From Pseudomonadota bacterium (GTDB taxonomy: Bacteria > Pseudomonadota > Gammaproteobacteria > Burkholderiales > Burkholderiaceae_C), in the NCBI GenBank assembly GCA_021819435.1, contig JAKARB010000008.1, positions 124,001 through 188,000 of the forward strand: 64,000 nucleotides of DNA, in the 5' to 3' direction. Made by a program: the position numbers and the translations under genes. Shown piece after piece: positions 26,390 to 35,712 of the stretch (its first letter is position 1; every line of letters starts with the position of its first letter). The notes under the pieces were generated by a model that saw nothing but the letters and a program-made list of their open reading frames with translations, was not told the origin of the DNA and did no database searches.

Positions 26390-26923
26390 ATGAGCCTGCT
26401 CAACGTCCCCGCCGGCGCCAAGGCGCCTGACGCTTTCAACGTCATCATCGAGATCCCCGCCAACGCCGATCCGATCAAGTACGAGATCGACCACGAGACT
26501 GGCGCGGTCTTCGTCGACCGTTTCATGGGCACTGCCATGCACTACCCCTGCAACTATGGCTACGTGCCGCAGACCATCGCCGCCGACGGCGACCCGGTCG
26601 ACGTGCTGGTCGTGACCCCATTCCCGTTGCAGCCGGGCGTGGTCATCCCCTGCCGCCCGCTGGGCATCCTGAAGATGGAAGACGAGGCCGGCGGCGACTC
26701 CAAGCTGGTGGCCGTTCCGACCGAGAAGATCTGCGCCATGTACAAGGGCATCCAGAAGTTGGAAGACCTGCCTGAACTGCTGATCAACCAGATCAAGCAC
26801 TTCTTCGAGCACTACAAGGACCTGGAGCCCGGCAAGTGGGTGAAGGTGGTCGGCTGGGATGGCATCGACGCCGCCAAGGCCGAGGTCGTGACCGGACTGG
26901 AAACGTTCAAGAAGCAACACTGA
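26390..26923 (+). CDS. ppa: Inorganic pyrophosphatase
   Basis: 177 residues, typical of bacterial family I PPases. The signature DGDPVDVLV lies near residue 64 and the active-site residues around KYEIDHETG and [12 protein letters not shown] are conserved. It hydrolyses cytoplasmic PPi to drive biosynthesis. It diverges from the phasin gene across 261 bases. A terminator follows at 26964. Confidence 0.97.
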   Translation: MSLLNVPAGAKAPDAFNVIIEIPANADPIKYEIDHETGAVFVDRFMGTAMHYPCNYGYVPQTIAADGDPVDVLVVTPFPLQPGVVIPCRPLGILKMEDEAGGDSKLVAVPTEKICAMYKGIQKLEDLPELLINQIKHFFEHYKDLEPGKWVKVVGWDGIDAAKAEVVTGLETFKKQH

Positions 26924-26963
26924 GGTGCTGGGGGTGCGTATCGCCCCGTCAGTTCCTCCTCCC

Positions 26964-26998
26964 AGCCGCCTGCGCCTTCATGGCCCTGGCGGCTTTTT
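26964..26998 (+). terminator. Rho-independent terminator after ppa
   Basis: AGCCGCC (26964-26970) pairs with GGCGGCT (26988-26994) across a 17-base loop region and runs into TTTTT. It separates ppa from the aceA promoter. Confidence 0.75.
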
Positions 26999-27084
26999 CA
27001 TGCGGCGCGGCGTTCGCGACGCTTGGCTCAGTGGCATTCGGCGATGCGCCATCTTGCGGGTTAACGCGCCCCTCATTTGAGTGG

Positions 27085-27098
27085 GTCTTATATAAGAC
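27085..27098. promoter_or_regulatory. Perfect 14-bp palindrome in the aceA promoter
   Basis: GTCTTATATAAGAC is a perfect dyad. A -35-like TTGAGT lies at 27077-27082 and a -10-like ATAAGT at 27099-27104, so the dyad occupies the spacer, a classic repressor position. The aceA ATG is 79 bases further on. It looks like a GntR-type operator, but the regulator is not identified. Confidence 0.55.
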
Positions 27099-27176
27099 AT
27101 AAGTCCACACGAATTCTCGCAAATCCTGATAGAGTCACGGCTTTTCTAGCACCTCCCTTCAACCCCGGAGATCGTC

Positions 27177-28493
27177 ATGACTCAACTCACCCGTGAACAG
27201 CAAATCGCTGCCCTGGAAAAGGACTGGGCCGAAAACCCCCGTTGGAAGCTCGTCAAGCGCGGCTACTCCGCTGCCGACGTGGTTCGCCTGCGTGGCAGCC
27301 TGCAGCCCGAGTACACCCTGGCCAAGCGCGGCGCTGAAAAGCTGTGGGAAAAGGTCAACGGCGGTGCCAAGAAGGGCTACGTGAACGCTTTCGGCGCCAT
27401 CACCGCCGGTCAAGCCATGCAACAGGCCAAGGCTGGCCTGGAAGCCGTGTACCTGTCGGGCTGGCAAGTCGCCGCCGACGGCAACACCTCGGAAACCATG
27501 TACCCCGACCAGTCGCTGTACGCGTACGACTCGGTGCCCACCATGGTTCGCCGCATCAACAACACCTTCAAGCGCGCTGACGAAATCCAATGGTCGCGTG
27601 GTGTGAACCCCGGCGACGAAGGCTTCGTCGACTACTTCCTGCCCATCGTTGCTGACGCTGAAGCCGGTTTCGGCGGCGTGCTGAACGCCTTCGAACTGAT
27701 GAAGAACATGATCGCCGCCGGTGCCGCTGGCGTTCACTTCGAAGACCAGCTGGCCGCCGTGAAGAAGTGCGGTCACATGGGTGGCAAGGTGCTGGTTCCC
27801 ACGCAAGAAGCCATCGAGAAGCTGATCGCTGCTCGTTTCGCTGCTGACGTGATGGGCGTGCCCACCATCGTTCTGGCCCGCACCGACGCTGAAGCCGCCA
27901 ACCTGCTGACCAGCGACCACGACGCCAACGACAAGCCCTTCCTGACCGGCGAACGCACCCAAGAAGGCTTCTACCGCGTCAAGAACGGCCTGGAGCAATC
28001 CATCAGCCGTGGCGTGGCCTACGCTCCGTACGCCGACCTGGTGTGGTGCGAAACCGGCGTGCCTGACATTGGCTTCGCCCGTGAATTCGCCCAAGCCGTG
28101 CACGCCAAGTGCCCGGGCAAGCTGCTGTCGTACAACTGCTCGCCTTCCTTCAACTGGAAGAAGAACCTGGACGACAAGCAGATCGCCAAGTTCCAGCAAG
28201 ACCTGTCGGACCTGGGCTACAAGTACCAGTTCATCACGCTGGCTGGCATCCACATCAACTGGTACAACACGTTCCAGTTCGCCCACGCTTACGCCCGCGG
28301 CGAAGGCATGAAGCACTACACCGAAATGGTGCAAGAGCCCGAATTCGCAGCTCGCGAAAAGGGCTACACCTTCGTGTCGCACCAACAAGAAGTGGGCGCT
28401 GGCTACTTCGACGACGTGACCACTGTGATCCAAGGTGGTTCGTCTTCCGTGAAGGCTCTGTCGGGCTCGACCGAAGAAGAACAGTTCCACTGA
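27177..28493 (+). CDS. aceA: Isocitrate lyase
   Basis: 438 residues. The catalytic signature [15 protein letters not shown] lies near residue 200, preceded by HFEDQLA. Other conserved blocks are [11 protein letters not shown] and SPSFNWKK. It splits isocitrate into succinate and glyoxylate, the first step of the glyoxylate bypass for growth on acetate and fatty acids. GGAG before the ATG. Codon use is unusually uniform compared with neighbours, suggesting high expression. No malate synthase gene lies nearby. Confidence 0.97.
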   Translation: MTQLTREQQIAALEKDWAENPRWKLVKRGYSAADVVRLRGSLQPEYTLAKRGAEKLWEKVNGGAKKGYVNAFGAITAGQAMQQAKAGLEAVYLSGWQVAADGNTSETMYPDQSLYAYDSVPTMVRRINNTFKRADEIQWSRGVNPGDEGFVDYFLPIVADAEAGFGGVLNAFELMKNMIAAGAAGVHFEDQLAAVKKCGHMGGKVLVPTQEAIEKLIAARFAADVMGVPTIVLARTDAEAANLLTSDHDANDKPFLTGERTQEGFYRVKNGLEQSISRGVAYAPYADLVWCETGVPDIGFAREFAQAVHAKCPGKLLSYNCSPSFNWKKNLDDKQIAKFQQDLSDLGYKYQFITLAGIHINWYNTFQFAHAYARGEGMKHYTEMVQEPEFAAREKGYTFVSHQQEVGAGYFDDVTTVIQGGSSSVKALSGSTEEEQFH

Positions 28494-28538
28494 TCCGCGC
28501 GGGCCGCGAGGCCCGTCGCCTGATCGGCTTGAACAGCA

Positions 28539-28562
28539 ACGGCACCTTCGGGTGCCGTTTTT
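28539..28562 (+). terminator. Rho-independent terminator after aceA
   Basis: ACGGCACC (28539-28546), loop TTCG, GGTGCCGT (28551-28558), then TTTT. The UUCG tetraloop makes it strong. Confidence 0.88.
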
Positions 28563-28587
28563 CGTGGCGAGCCCTTTTCGGGGCCGC

Positions 28588-28593
28588 TACAAT
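28588..28593 (+). promoter_or_regulatory. Candidate -10 box for the thrS leader transcript
   Basis: TACAAT lies between the aceA terminator and the leader peptide. The -35 region 17 bases upstream (TGGCGA) is weak. Start near 28600 would give a leader RNA of about 205 bases up to the attenuator. Confidence 0.4.
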
Positions 28594-28684
28594 CAAGTAC
28601 CCAAGCGCATCTGCGCAGGCGAATCCAGTTGTGGCGCTCGCCATCTTGCTCAAGCATAAGGAACGTAGAAAGGCACACACGGTT

Positions 28685-28732
28685 ATGACACCGCGAACTT
28701 CGACCCCCACTGTCACCTCGACCGAGGTCTAG
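28685..28732 (+). CDS. Threonine-rich leader peptide of thrS
   Basis: A 15-residue reading frame, MTPRTSTPTVTSTEV, with six Thr codons (ACA, ACT, ACC, ACT, ACC, ACC at 28688, 28697, 28703, 28709, 28715, 28721). AGAAAGG lies 11 bases upstream, a longish but usable spacing. It is followed within 3 bases by a sequence that can pair with the left arm of the terminator at 28778-28805, in front of threonyl-tRNA synthetase. Six Thr in fifteen residues exactly upstream of thrS is hard to explain except as a Thr-tRNA sensor. Inferred role: ribosome stalling on Thr codons when charged tRNA-Thr is scarce. Conservation in relatives has not been tested. Confidence 0.75.
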   Translation: MTPRTSTPTVTSTEV

Positions 28733-28734
28733 TC

Positions 28735-28805
28735 GGCTGGCCGCTGCTTTCGCAAACCTGTTTGCATCACGAACCTGAAAGCGCGGCAGCCACCGCGCTT
28801 TTTTC
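28735..28805 (+). promoter_or_regulatory. Transcription attenuator of thrS (antiterminator and terminator)
   Basis: Terminator: AAGCGCGG (28779-28786), loop CAGCCA, CCGCGCTT (28793-28800), then a T-run to 28804. Candidate antiterminator: GGCTG (28735-28739), CCGC (28741-28744) and GC (28746-28747), with single-base bulges, pair with GCGCGGCAGCC (28781-28791), destroying the terminator stem. A ribosome that reaches the leader stop at 28730-28732 would cover GGCTG and allow termination, while one stalled on Thr codons would leave it free. A small hairpin ACCTC/GAGGT (28715-28728) lies over the last Thr codons. This fills most of the gap between aceA and thrS. Confidence 0.72.
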
Positions 28806-28870
28806 TTGCCCAAACACCGCAAAGACGACGGCCGATCAGGCCGCAGGGCAATCCCACTGAGGACCTTCAC

Positions 28871-30790
28871 ATGATTTCGATCCAACTGCCCGACGGCTCC
28901 AAGCGCGAGTTCCCGCAGCCGGTGACCGTGGCCGAGGTGGCCGCATCCATCGGCGCGGGCCTGGCCAAGGCCGCCTTGGCCGGCCGCGTGGGGCAGGGCG
29001 ATGCCGCCCGCCTGGTCGACACCTCCTACCGCATCGACGCCGACACGCAACTCGCCATCGTCACCGAGAAGGACGCTGACGGCCTGGATGTCATTCGCCA
29101 CTCGACCGCCCACTTGCTGGCCTACGCTGTCAAGGAGCTGTTCCCCGAGGCGCAAGTCACCATCGGCCCGACCATCGAGGACGGCTTCTATTACGACTTC
29201 GCCTACAAGCGCCCCTTCACGCCGGAAGACCTTGCCGCCATCGAGAAGAAGATGGCCGAGCTGGCCAAGAAGGACGAGAAGGTCGAGCGCCGCGTGCTGC
29301 CGCGCGACGAGGCCGTGGCCTACTTCAAGAGCCTGGGCGAGCACTACAAGGCCGAGATCATCGAGAGCATCCCCGCCGATCAGGATGTGTCGCTCTACAG
29401 CGAAGGCGCCTTCACTGACCTGTGCCGCGGCCCGCACGTGCCCAGCACGGGCAAGCTCAAGCACTTCAAGCTGATGAAGGTCGCTGGTGCCTACTGGCGC
29501 GGCGACCATCGCAATGAGCAGTTGCAGCGCGTCTACGGCACGGCCTGGACGAGCAAGGAAGACCTGCAGCTCTACCTGACTCGCCTCGAAGAAGCCGAAA
29601 AGCGCGACCACCGCAAGCTGGGCCGCGAGCTCGACCTGTTCCACATCGACGAGCACGCGCCGGGCGTGGTGTTCTGGCACCCCAAGGGCTGGACGGTGTG
29701 GCAGGCCGTGGAGCAGTACATGCGCCAGGTCTACCGCGACAACGGCTATCAAGAGGTGAAGGGCCCGCAGATCATCGACAAGACGCTGTGGGAGAAGACC
29801 GGGCACTGGGACAAATACCGCGAGAACATGTTCACCACCGAGTCGGAAAAGCGCGACTACGCGCTCAAGCCGATGAACTGTCCTGGCCACATCTTGATCT
29901 TCAATCAGGGCATCAAGAGCTACCGCGACCTGCCCATCCGCTACGGCGAGTTCGGTCAGTGCCACCGCAACGAGCCCACCGGTGGCCTGCACGGCATCAT
30001 GCGCGTGCGCGGCTTCACGCAGGATGACGGCCACGTCTTCTGCACCGAAGACCAGATCCTGCAAGAGTGCGTGGACTTCACGGCGCTGCTGCAAAAGGTC
30101 TACGCCGACTTCGGCTTCACCGACATCATCTACAAGGTGGCCACGCGGCCTGAGAAGCGCATCGGCTCTGACGAGGTGTGGGACAAGGCCGAGAACGCGC
30201 TGATGGAAAGCCTCAAGGCCACCAACAGCGAATTCACCATCGCCCCGGGTGACGGCGCCTTCTATGGCCCCAAGATCGAATACACGCTCAAGGATGCGCT
30301 GGGCCGCCACTGGCAGTGCGGCACGATCCAGGTCGACTTCTCGATGCCCGAGCGCCTGGGCGCTGAGTACGTGACCGAGGCAAGCGACCGCAAGCACCCC
30401 GTGATGCTGCACCGCGCGATCCTTGGCTCGCTCGAGCGCTTCATCGGCATCCTGATTGAGCAGCACGCGGGGGCCTTGCCCGTTTGGCTGTCGCCGGTGC
30501 AGGCCGTGGTGCTCAACATCACCGACGCCCAGGCCGATTACGCGCACGAGGTGGCCGCTGCGCTCACCAAAGCCGGCATCCGCACCAAGCTCGACACCCG
30601 CAACGAGAAGATCACCTACAAGATCCGCGAACACGCGCTCCAGAAGGTGCCTTACTTCATCGTGCTGGGCGACAAGGAAAAGGAAGCGGGCAAGGTGGCC
30701 GTGCGCGCCCGTGGCAACCAGGACCTGGGCGTGATGGACCTGTCGGCGCTGACCTCGCTCATCCAGCAGGCCGTGGCTGAGCGCCGCTGA
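28871..30790 (+). CDS. thrS: Threonyl-tRNA synthetase
   Basis: 639 residues, full length. N-terminal TGS domain (1-61), then the editing domain with the HxxxH pair in [16 protein letters not shown], the class II catalytic core ([10 protein letters not shown] supplies a zinc Cys, [12 protein letters not shown] is motif 2, the final [12 protein letters not shown] is motif 3), and the anticodon-binding C-terminal domain. It charges tRNA-Thr. A Thr-rich leader and attenuator precede it. The usual downstream partner infC is 3.4 kb away because a kinase gene on the opposite strand lies between. Its TGA directly abuts the kinase stop. Confidence 0.98.
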   Translation: MISIQLPDGSKREFPQPVTVAEVAASIGAGLAKAALAGRVGQGDAARLVDTSYRIDADTQLAIVTEKDADGLDVIRHSTAHLLAYAVKELFPEAQVTIGPTIEDGFYYDFAYKRPFTPEDLAAIEKKMAELAKKDEKVERRVLPRDEAVAYFKSLGEHYKAEIIESIPADQDVSLYSEGAFTDLCRGPHVPSTGKLKHFKLMKVAGAYWRGDHRNEQLQRVYGTAWTSKEDLQLYLTRLEEAEKRDHRKLGRELDLFHIDEHAPGVVFWHPKGWTVWQAVEQYMRQVYRDNGYQEVKGPQIIDKTLWEKTGHWDKYRENMFTTESEKRDYALKPMNCPGHILIFNQGIKSYRDLPIRYGEFGQCHRNEPTGGLHGIMRVRGFTQDDGHVFCTEDQILQECVDFTALLQKVYADFGFTDIIYKVATRPEKRIGSDEVWDKAENALMESLKATNSEFTIAPGDGAFYGPKIEYTLKDALGRHWQCGTIQVDFSMPERLGAEYVTEASDRKHPVMLHRAILGSLERFIGILIEQHAGALPVWLSPVQAVVLNITDAQADYAHEVAAALTKAGIRTKLDTRNEKITYKIREHALQKVPYFIVLGDKEKEAGKVAVRARGNQDLGVMDLSALTSLIQQAVAERR

Positions 30791-33757
30791 TCAGGTGACT
30801 GGCCCTCCGCCGTCTTGATTGGCGGGGGCCAGCCATTGCTTGAGCGTCTGCGTCAGGCGTGTGAGCTCGAAGGGCTTGGGCAGGTGATCGTCCATGCCCG
30901 CGTCGATGCAGCGTTGGCGGTCCTCCAATGAGGCATTGGCCGTCATCGCGATGATGGGCAGGTGCTGGCGGTTTGGCATTTGGCGCAGCAGGCGCGTCGC
31001 TTCCAGGCCATCCATCTCGGGCATCTGCATGTCCATGAGGACGAGGTCGATGCGACGTTCGGCCTGCGCCGCGAACTCGACTGCTTCGCGCCCGTTGGTG
31101 GCGGTGTCCACGGTCAAACCATGCAGTCGCAGCAACTCGCAGGCAAGCTCGCGGTTGAGTTCATTGTCCTCCACCAGCAAGACCCGCAGTCCGCTGGGCA
31201 GCCCTGACAGCGACGGGGCGCACGATGGGGTTGCGGCTGACGCTGCCGATGGAAGTTGCGATGAGGTGCCCGAGGGCGGGGAGGCTGCTTGGCTGCCTTC
31301 TGACGGCGGGTTCTCCGCATCCAGCGGGATCTCCAGCCAGAATGTGGACCCTCGGCCTGGCGTGCTCTCTACCCCGATCTGCCCACCCATGAGTTCGACG
31401 ATGCGTCGGCTGATGGCCAACCCGAGGCCTGTGCCGCCAAAGCGCCGTGTGGTGGAATTGTCTGCCTGCTGAAATGGCTTGAAAAGCCGCGCCAAGGCGT
31501 CCTCATCGATGCCGATACCGGAGTCCTGCACCTCGGCTCGCAAGGTGAGGCGATCCTGGGTGCCCGGCACGGTGAGCAGGCGGATGTCGATGCCGCCCGC
31601 ATCGGTGAACTTCACCGCGTTGCCCCCCAGGTTCAGCAACACCTGGCCCAATCGCATCGGGTCTCCCTGTAGCTGTTCGGGTACATCCGGGCTCACTTGT
31701 ACAGAGAAAGACAACCCTTTGGCCCGGGCTTGGTCTTCGAGCGTCCAGGCGAGCTGGCGCAGCAGCACCCGGGGTTCGAATCGCTGGTGTTCGATCTCCA
31801 GCTTGCCGGCTTCGATCTTCGAGAAATCGAGGATGTCGTTGAGCGTGCCCAACAGCAGTTGGCCTGCGCCTTCGATTTTGTGCAAGTGCTCGCGCACGCG
31901 CCTGGGTTCGAGCACCTCGTCGCGCAGCAGCAGCGAGGTCAGGCCGATGATCGCGTTCAGCGGCGTGCGGATCTCGTGGCTCATGGTGGCCAGGAAGGCG
32001 CTCTTGGCCTCGTTGGCGGCTTCGGCGGCTTCCTTGGCCTGTTTCAGGGGGGTGATGTCTTGAAGCGTGATGAGCAAGCCGTCGTCGCCGAGCAGTTGCC
32101 CGCCGATGAGCACGTCAAGCGTGTGTCCATGGCCCGTGGCGACGTGGTACTCCCTTGGTTGCACCGTGCCCGTGCCGACGCGGGCCTCGTCGACATCCTT
32201 TTGCCATTGCCGGGTGACCCACTCTCGGTAAGTCGCATCAGGGTAGGCGCGCAGGAACCATTGCCCGGGATCGCGGATGTCATCGGCGCTCAGCCCCAGC
32301 AGGCTGATGTAACGCTGGTTGACGGAGACCACCTGGTTTTCTCGCTGGAAGGCCATCGCGACGGGTGCCATCTCGTAGAGCACCTTGAAGAGTTGATTGC
32401 GTTCAGCCTCTGCGTGGGCGAGTCGTGCCTGCGCCGATTCGGCTTCGGCTTGCCGTCGCTGTGTGATGTCACGCGCGAGCATGAGCACGTGCAATTGCTG
32501 ACCGTGAACCTTGCGTGTGCTGGAGAGTTCCAGCCAGCGCAGCCCTGAAGGCAGCGTCAACTGGATCGTGCGCCCCAGGTCGCGGCCTTCCCGGCGCGCG
32601 GCGTCGATCGAGCTCTGGACGATGTCGGCAGCAGGCGAGGGCAGAAAAGCCTGTGGAGGCTGGCCGATGAGTCGTGCGGCATCTGCCTCGAACGCACTGC
32701 CTTCTCGGCCCGCGAAGGCATTGGCGACGCGGCCTTCGGTGTCGAACTCGATCAACCAGTCGGGGATGGCTTCGAGGGTCGCCGCCAAGTCGGCTCGTGC
32801 ACCTTCGGTGTCTTGGTGGGCTTGTCGCAAGGCCTTGAGGGCGCCGTGAAGGTCGGCGGTGCGGGTGCCCACGCGCTGGCGCAATTGGACGTTCCACAGC
32901 AGCAGCAAGCCGGCGCATGTCACCACCGCGCCAGCGCCCCACAAAACTTCGCGTGGCAAGCGCGTCGCGTCGTTGGTCCCCATCCATTTGTCGCGCAGTT
33001 CCTGCTCTTGGGCTGCGGAAATGGTCGCCATTCCTTTTTCCACAAAATTCAGCACATCCGTGCGCCCCTTCTTGACCGCGCGGTGGGCCTGGCCGGTGTA
33101 GAGCACGAAGGACAGCTTGAATTCGGTGTCAGCGCCGAGCTTGTAGAGGTAGAAGCGCGCAGGCCCCTCGTCCATGCAGAACACCTTCACTTCTTGCCGC
33201 TGCGCTGCGCGGATGAGCTGCTCGTAGTTGGGGTAGGTGGCGATGGTGGGGATGCCGGCTTCCTGGAGTTGTTCGACGCAGGCGTCGCCATCCTGGGCGC
33301 CAACGAGGAAACCCTTGAGCGTGGCCGTGTTGTGGATGCCGACGATGTCCCTGTGGCTGTAGATGCCGACGGGCATGTCGGCGTAAGGCCGGGAGAAGTC
33401 GTATTGCGACTCGCGGGAAGTGGTCCGGTAGATCAGGTCGATGACATCGGCCTCTCCGGCTTGCAGTGCACGCCGGGCCTCCGACCATGGCCGCAGGCTG
33501 AATTCGACTGGCACCCCGGTTTGACTCGACCACAGGCGCCAGCGATCGATGAGCAGCCCTTCAGGGCCGCCTTCGCTGTTGCGGTATGTGAATGGGGGGA
33601 AGTTCTCGTCGCTGACGACGCGCAACACCTTCAGTTCGGGTGGCTGGACGGGGGCACGAGACGCGTCCCGTGTCGCAAATGCGTCGGCGGCTGGCAGCAG
33701 GCACAAGGCCTGCGCGCTCAACACGCTCAGCAGGAGCCGGCGCCATTGGCGAAACAT
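30791..33757 (-). CDS. BvgS-like hybrid sensor histidine kinase
   Basis: 988 residues. Signal peptide about 1-27, one periplasmic solute-binding (SBP family 3) domain about 42-262 ([15 protein letters not shown] at its start), TM about 270-290, two PAS-like regions about 320-435 and 455-570, HisKA with [12 protein letters not shown] (His 594), HATPase with GNAVKFTD and [11 protein letters not shown], a Ser/Pro/Ala-rich linker about 815-855, and a receiver domain with LVEDNELNR, Asp 909 and Lys 961. No Hpt domain and no neighbouring regulator, so its output partner is elsewhere. It sits between thrS and infC on the opposite strand, breaking a normally conserved operon. The ligand is probably an amino acid or small organic compound (inference). 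Confidence 0.9.
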   Translation of the reverse strand: MFRQWRRLLLSVLSAQALCLLPAADAFATRDASRAPVQPPELKVLRVVSDENFPPFTYRNSEGGPEGLLIDRWRLWSSQTGVPVEFSLRPWSEARRALQAGEADVIDLIYRTTSRESQYDFSRPYADMPVGIYSHRDIVGIHNTATLKGFLVGAQDGDACVEQLQEAGIPTIATYPNYEQLIRAAQRQEVKVFCMDEGPARFYLYKLGADTEFKLSFVLYTGQAHRAVKKGRTDVLNFVEKGMATISAAQEQELRDKWMGTNDATRLPREVLWGAGAVVTCAGLLLLWNVQLRQRVGTRTADLHGALKALRQAHQDTEGARADLAATLEAIPDWLIEFDTEGRVANAFAGREGSAFEADAARLIGQPPQAFLPSPAADIVQSSIDAARREGRDLGRTIQLTLPSGLRWLELSSTRKVHGQQLHVLMLARDITQRRQAEAESAQARLAHAEAERNQLFKVLYEMAPVAMAFQRENQVVSVNQRYISLLGLSADDIRDPGQWFLRAYPDATYREWVTRQWQKDVDEARVGTGTVQPREYHVATGHGHTLDVLIGGQLLGDDGLLITLQDITPLKQAKEAAEAANEAKSAFLATMSHEIRTPLNAIIGLTSLLLRDEVLEPRRVREHLHKIEGAGQLLLGTLNDILDFSKIEAGKLEIEHQRFEPRVLLRQLAWTLEDQARAKGLSFSVQVSPDVPEQLQGDPMRLGQVLLNLGGNAVKFTDAGGIDIRLLTVPGTQDRLTLRAEVQDSGIGIDEDALARLFKPFQQADNSTTRRFGGTGLGLAISRRIVELMGGQIGVESTPGRGSTFWLEIPLDAENPPSEGSQAASPPSGTSSQLPSAASAATPSCAPSLSGLPSGLRVLLVEDNELNRELACELLRLHGLTVDTATNGREAVEFAAQAERRIDLVLMDMQMPEMDGLEATRLLRQMPNRQHLPIIAMTANASLEDRQRCIDAGMDDHLPKPFELTRLTQTLKQWLAPANQDGGGPVT

Positions 33758-33864
33758 GAGCGATGGATGTGGAAGGTGGATCGGAGCATCGCGAAAGCCA
33801 TGCCGCAGTCTGCCACGGGGCGCTCATTCACGCTGCCTGGGCAAGGGTTTGCCAGTCGTTGGGT

Positions 33865-33893
33865 TTGCGCAACGTGCTGTGAGCGTGTAAACT
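33865..33893 (+). promoter_or_regulatory. Candidate promoter for infC
   Basis: TTGCGC (33865-33870), 17 bases, TAAACT (33888-33893). It would give a leader of about 300 bases to the infC start at 34207. The rest of the 449-base gap between the kinase and infC has no gene I accept and no clear repeat. Confidence 0.35.
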
Positions 33894-34206
33894 TCCGCGC
33901 GCAAAGGTCAGTCAGGCCGCCCGTGCCCGCATCGGATTCATCTAACCCCAGTTGAACCGCTGTGGCTTCGGTGGTCTGGGCATCAGCGGTGCCCGCACTG
34001 GCCTCGTGCGCGCCCGGGGCAACAGAACCTCGGCGCGATGTCGATGAAGACTTCTGCCTCGAAGCTCGATCCAGACATCGCCGGTCAGGCCTGACGCGTG
34101 CCGAGTCTGTTCGTGAAGTCTGGACAGCCGGTCGCTCAGCCTCTGGGCGCGTGTTCACAGACCATTGGTTCGAGCGATTTAAGCGCCGGGCCTGAAGGAA
34201 ACCGAC

Positions 34207-34755
34207 ATCGCTAACTTCTTTGACCGCCGCACGCGCAACGACGAGCGCAAGCACCGGCTGAACCGCGAAATCACTGCACCCGAAGTCCGCCTGAACGGAC
34301 CGGAGAACGAGCCCCTCGGCATCGTCAGCATCCAGGAAGCCCTGCGACTGTCGGCCGAGCACGATGTGGACCTGGTCGAGATCTCCGCCACGGCGGATCC
34401 TCCTGTCTGCCGCCTGATGGACTACGGCAAGTTCAAGTATCAGGAGCAGAAGAAAGCCCACGACGCGAAGCTCAAGCAGAAGGTCATCGAGGTCAAGGAA
34501 GTCAAATTCCGCCCCGGCACCGACGAGGGCGACTACCAGATCAAGCTGCGCAACCTGCGCCGCTTCTTGGAGGATGGCGACAAGGGCAAGGTCACGTTGC
34601 GCTTCCGTGGTCGGGAAATCACCCACCAAGAGCTTGGCATGCGCCTGTTGGAACGTGTGCGTGACGACCTGCAGGATTGCTCCCTGGTCGAAAACATGCC
34701 GAAACTCGAAGGGCGCCAAATGATCATGGTTCTGGGTCCCAAGAAGAAGAAATAA
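34207..34755 (+). CDS. infC: Translation initiation factor IF-3, AUC start codon
   Basis: 182 residues from ATC 34207. The frame is open only from 34183 (after TAA 34180-34182) and has no ATG, GTG or TTG before the conserved N-terminal domain ([14 protein letters not shown]). AAGGAA (34195-34200) lies 6 bases before this ATC. GTG 34366 would remove a third of the protein. infC genes are known for rare start codons (AUU in E. coli), through which IF-3 limits its own synthesis. Conserved blocks: [38 protein letters not shown] and [14 protein letters not shown]. The factor prevents premature subunit joining and checks initiator tRNA. It heads the rpmI-rplT run. Confidence 0.93.
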   Translation: MANFFDRRTRNDERKHRLNREITAPEVRLNGPENEPLGIVSIQEALRLSAEHDVDLVEISATADPPVCRLMDYGKFKYQEQKKAHDAKLKQKVIEVKEVKFRPGTDEGDYQIKLRNLRRFLEDGDKGKVTLRFRGREITHQELGMRLLERVRDDLQDCSLVENMPKLEGRQMIMVLGPKKKK

Positions 34756-34757
34756 TC

Positions 34758-34766
34758 TGTTATGAT
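34758..34766 (+). promoter_or_regulatory. Extended -10 promoter candidate before rpmI
   Basis: TGTTATGAT fits an extended -10 (TGn-TATAAT with one mismatch), starting 3 bases after the infC stop. It could provide a separate rpmI-rplT transcript with a leader of about 230 bases. No good -35. Confidence 0.35.
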
Positions 34767-34769
34767 CTA

Positions 34770-35002
34770 GGGCTTTGATGAATTTGCCCTGAGTTGGGGG
34801 GTCATCAAGCCGAAGCCGACAGAAGTCTGCGAGGCGGATCACCCTGGGTAACGGGGTTGGCCGCCTTGTCGTTTCTGGCGGTCTCCAAGCCGAAGGGGTG
34901 TTCAACGAGCGTCCCGGAGGCCATCGAAGTGCCTGCAGGCCATCAAGACACGGACGTGGGTGCCGTGGCGCCTGGCAGGAACAAGTCATAAGGAGCATCA
35001 AC
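34770..35002 (+). promoter_or_regulatory. Long leader region of rpmI-rplT
   Basis: A 233-base untranslated stretch between infC and rpmI. CAAGCCGAAG occurs twice (34806-34815 and 34886-34895), with several GC-rich inverted repeats such as GCCTGCAGGC near 34930. In other bacteria this position carries an L20-binding autoregulatory leader. I infer the same here but cannot match a known structure. Confidence 0.35.
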
Positions 35003-35206
35003 ATGCCCAAGATGAAGACCAAGAGCAGCGCGAAGAAGCGTTTTCGCGTTCGTCCCGGTGGCACCGTCAAGCGCGGCCAAGCCTTCAAGCGCCACATCCT
35101 GACCAAGAAGACCACGAAGAACAAGCGCCAACTCCGCGGCGCCGTTAACGTGCACGAGACCAACATGGGCCACATGGCTCAGATGCTGCCTTTCGCCGGT
35201 CTGTAA
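35003..35206 (+). CDS. rpmI: 50S ribosomal protein L35
   Basis: 67 residues from ATG 35003, with AAGGAG 8 bases upstream. The basic signature [14 protein letters not shown] and the C-terminal HMAQMLPF are typical. It is part of the large subunit and lies in the standard infC-rpmI-rplT order. Confidence 0.98.
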   Translation: MPKMKTKSSAKKRFRVRPGGTVKRGQAFKRHILTKKTTKNKRQLRGAVNVHETNMGHMAQMLPFAGL

Positions 35207-35260
35207 GACCCGCAGCAGCCGTCTCGCATCGTCCTCTAGTCAACGCAGAAGGAGCTACAC

Positions 35261-35620
35261 ATGCCTCGCGTCAAACGTGGCGTCACCGCCCGTGCCCGTC
35301 ACAAGAAAGTCCTCGCCCTTGCCAAGGGTTTCCGCGGTCGCCGCAAGAACGTCTATCGCATCGCCAAGCAGGCGGTGATGAAGGCCGGTCAGTACGCCTA
35401 CCGTGACCGCCGCGCCAAGAAGCGCGAATTCCGCCGCCTGTGGATCGCCCGCATCAACGCCGGCAGCCGTGCCCTGGGCCTGACCTACAGCAAGTTCATC
35501 GCTGGCATCAAGAAGGCCTCGATCGAAATCGACCGCAAGGTCCTGGCTGACATGGCCGTCAACGACCCCGCTGCTTTCGCCAGCATCGTCGAAAAGGCCA
35601 AGGCTCAACTGGCTGGTTGA
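35261..35620 (+). CDS. rplT: 50S ribosomal protein L20
   Basis: 119 residues, AGGAG upstream. [33 protein letters not shown] and [15 protein letters not shown] are diagnostic. It binds 23S rRNA early in assembly and, in several bacteria, represses its own operon through the leader upstream of rpmI. A T-rich terminator lies 60 bases downstream. Confidence 0.98.
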   Translation: MPRVKRGVTARARHKKVLALAKGFRGRRKNVYRIAKQAVMKAGQYAYRDRRAKKREFRRLWIARINAGSRALGLTYSKFIAGIKKASIEIDRKVLADMAVNDPAAFASIVEKAKAQLAG

Positions 35621-35680
35621 TCTCCAGCACCTCATGTCAGACTGATGGTTGCCGGCCCGCCGGTGGCCTCGACTGAAACC

Positions 35681-35709
35681 AAGGCCAACCCCGTGTTGGC
35701 CTTTTTTTT
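35681..35709 (+). terminator. Intrinsic terminator/attenuator between rplT and pheS
   Basis: AAGGCCAAC (35681-35689), loop CCCGT, GTTGGCCTT (35695-35703), with a T-run to 35709. It would end the infC-rpmI-rplT message just before pheS unless it is regulated. GGTTGCC (35648-35654) can alternatively pair with GGCCAACC (35683-35690), with one bulge. Confidence 0.75.
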
Positions 35710-35712
35710 CGA

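Noticed and set aside
33962-34195. A 77-codon frame upstream of infC starting at GTG.
   Set aside because: No family motif, poor composition, no Shine-Dalgarno, and it overlaps the infC ribosome-binding site.
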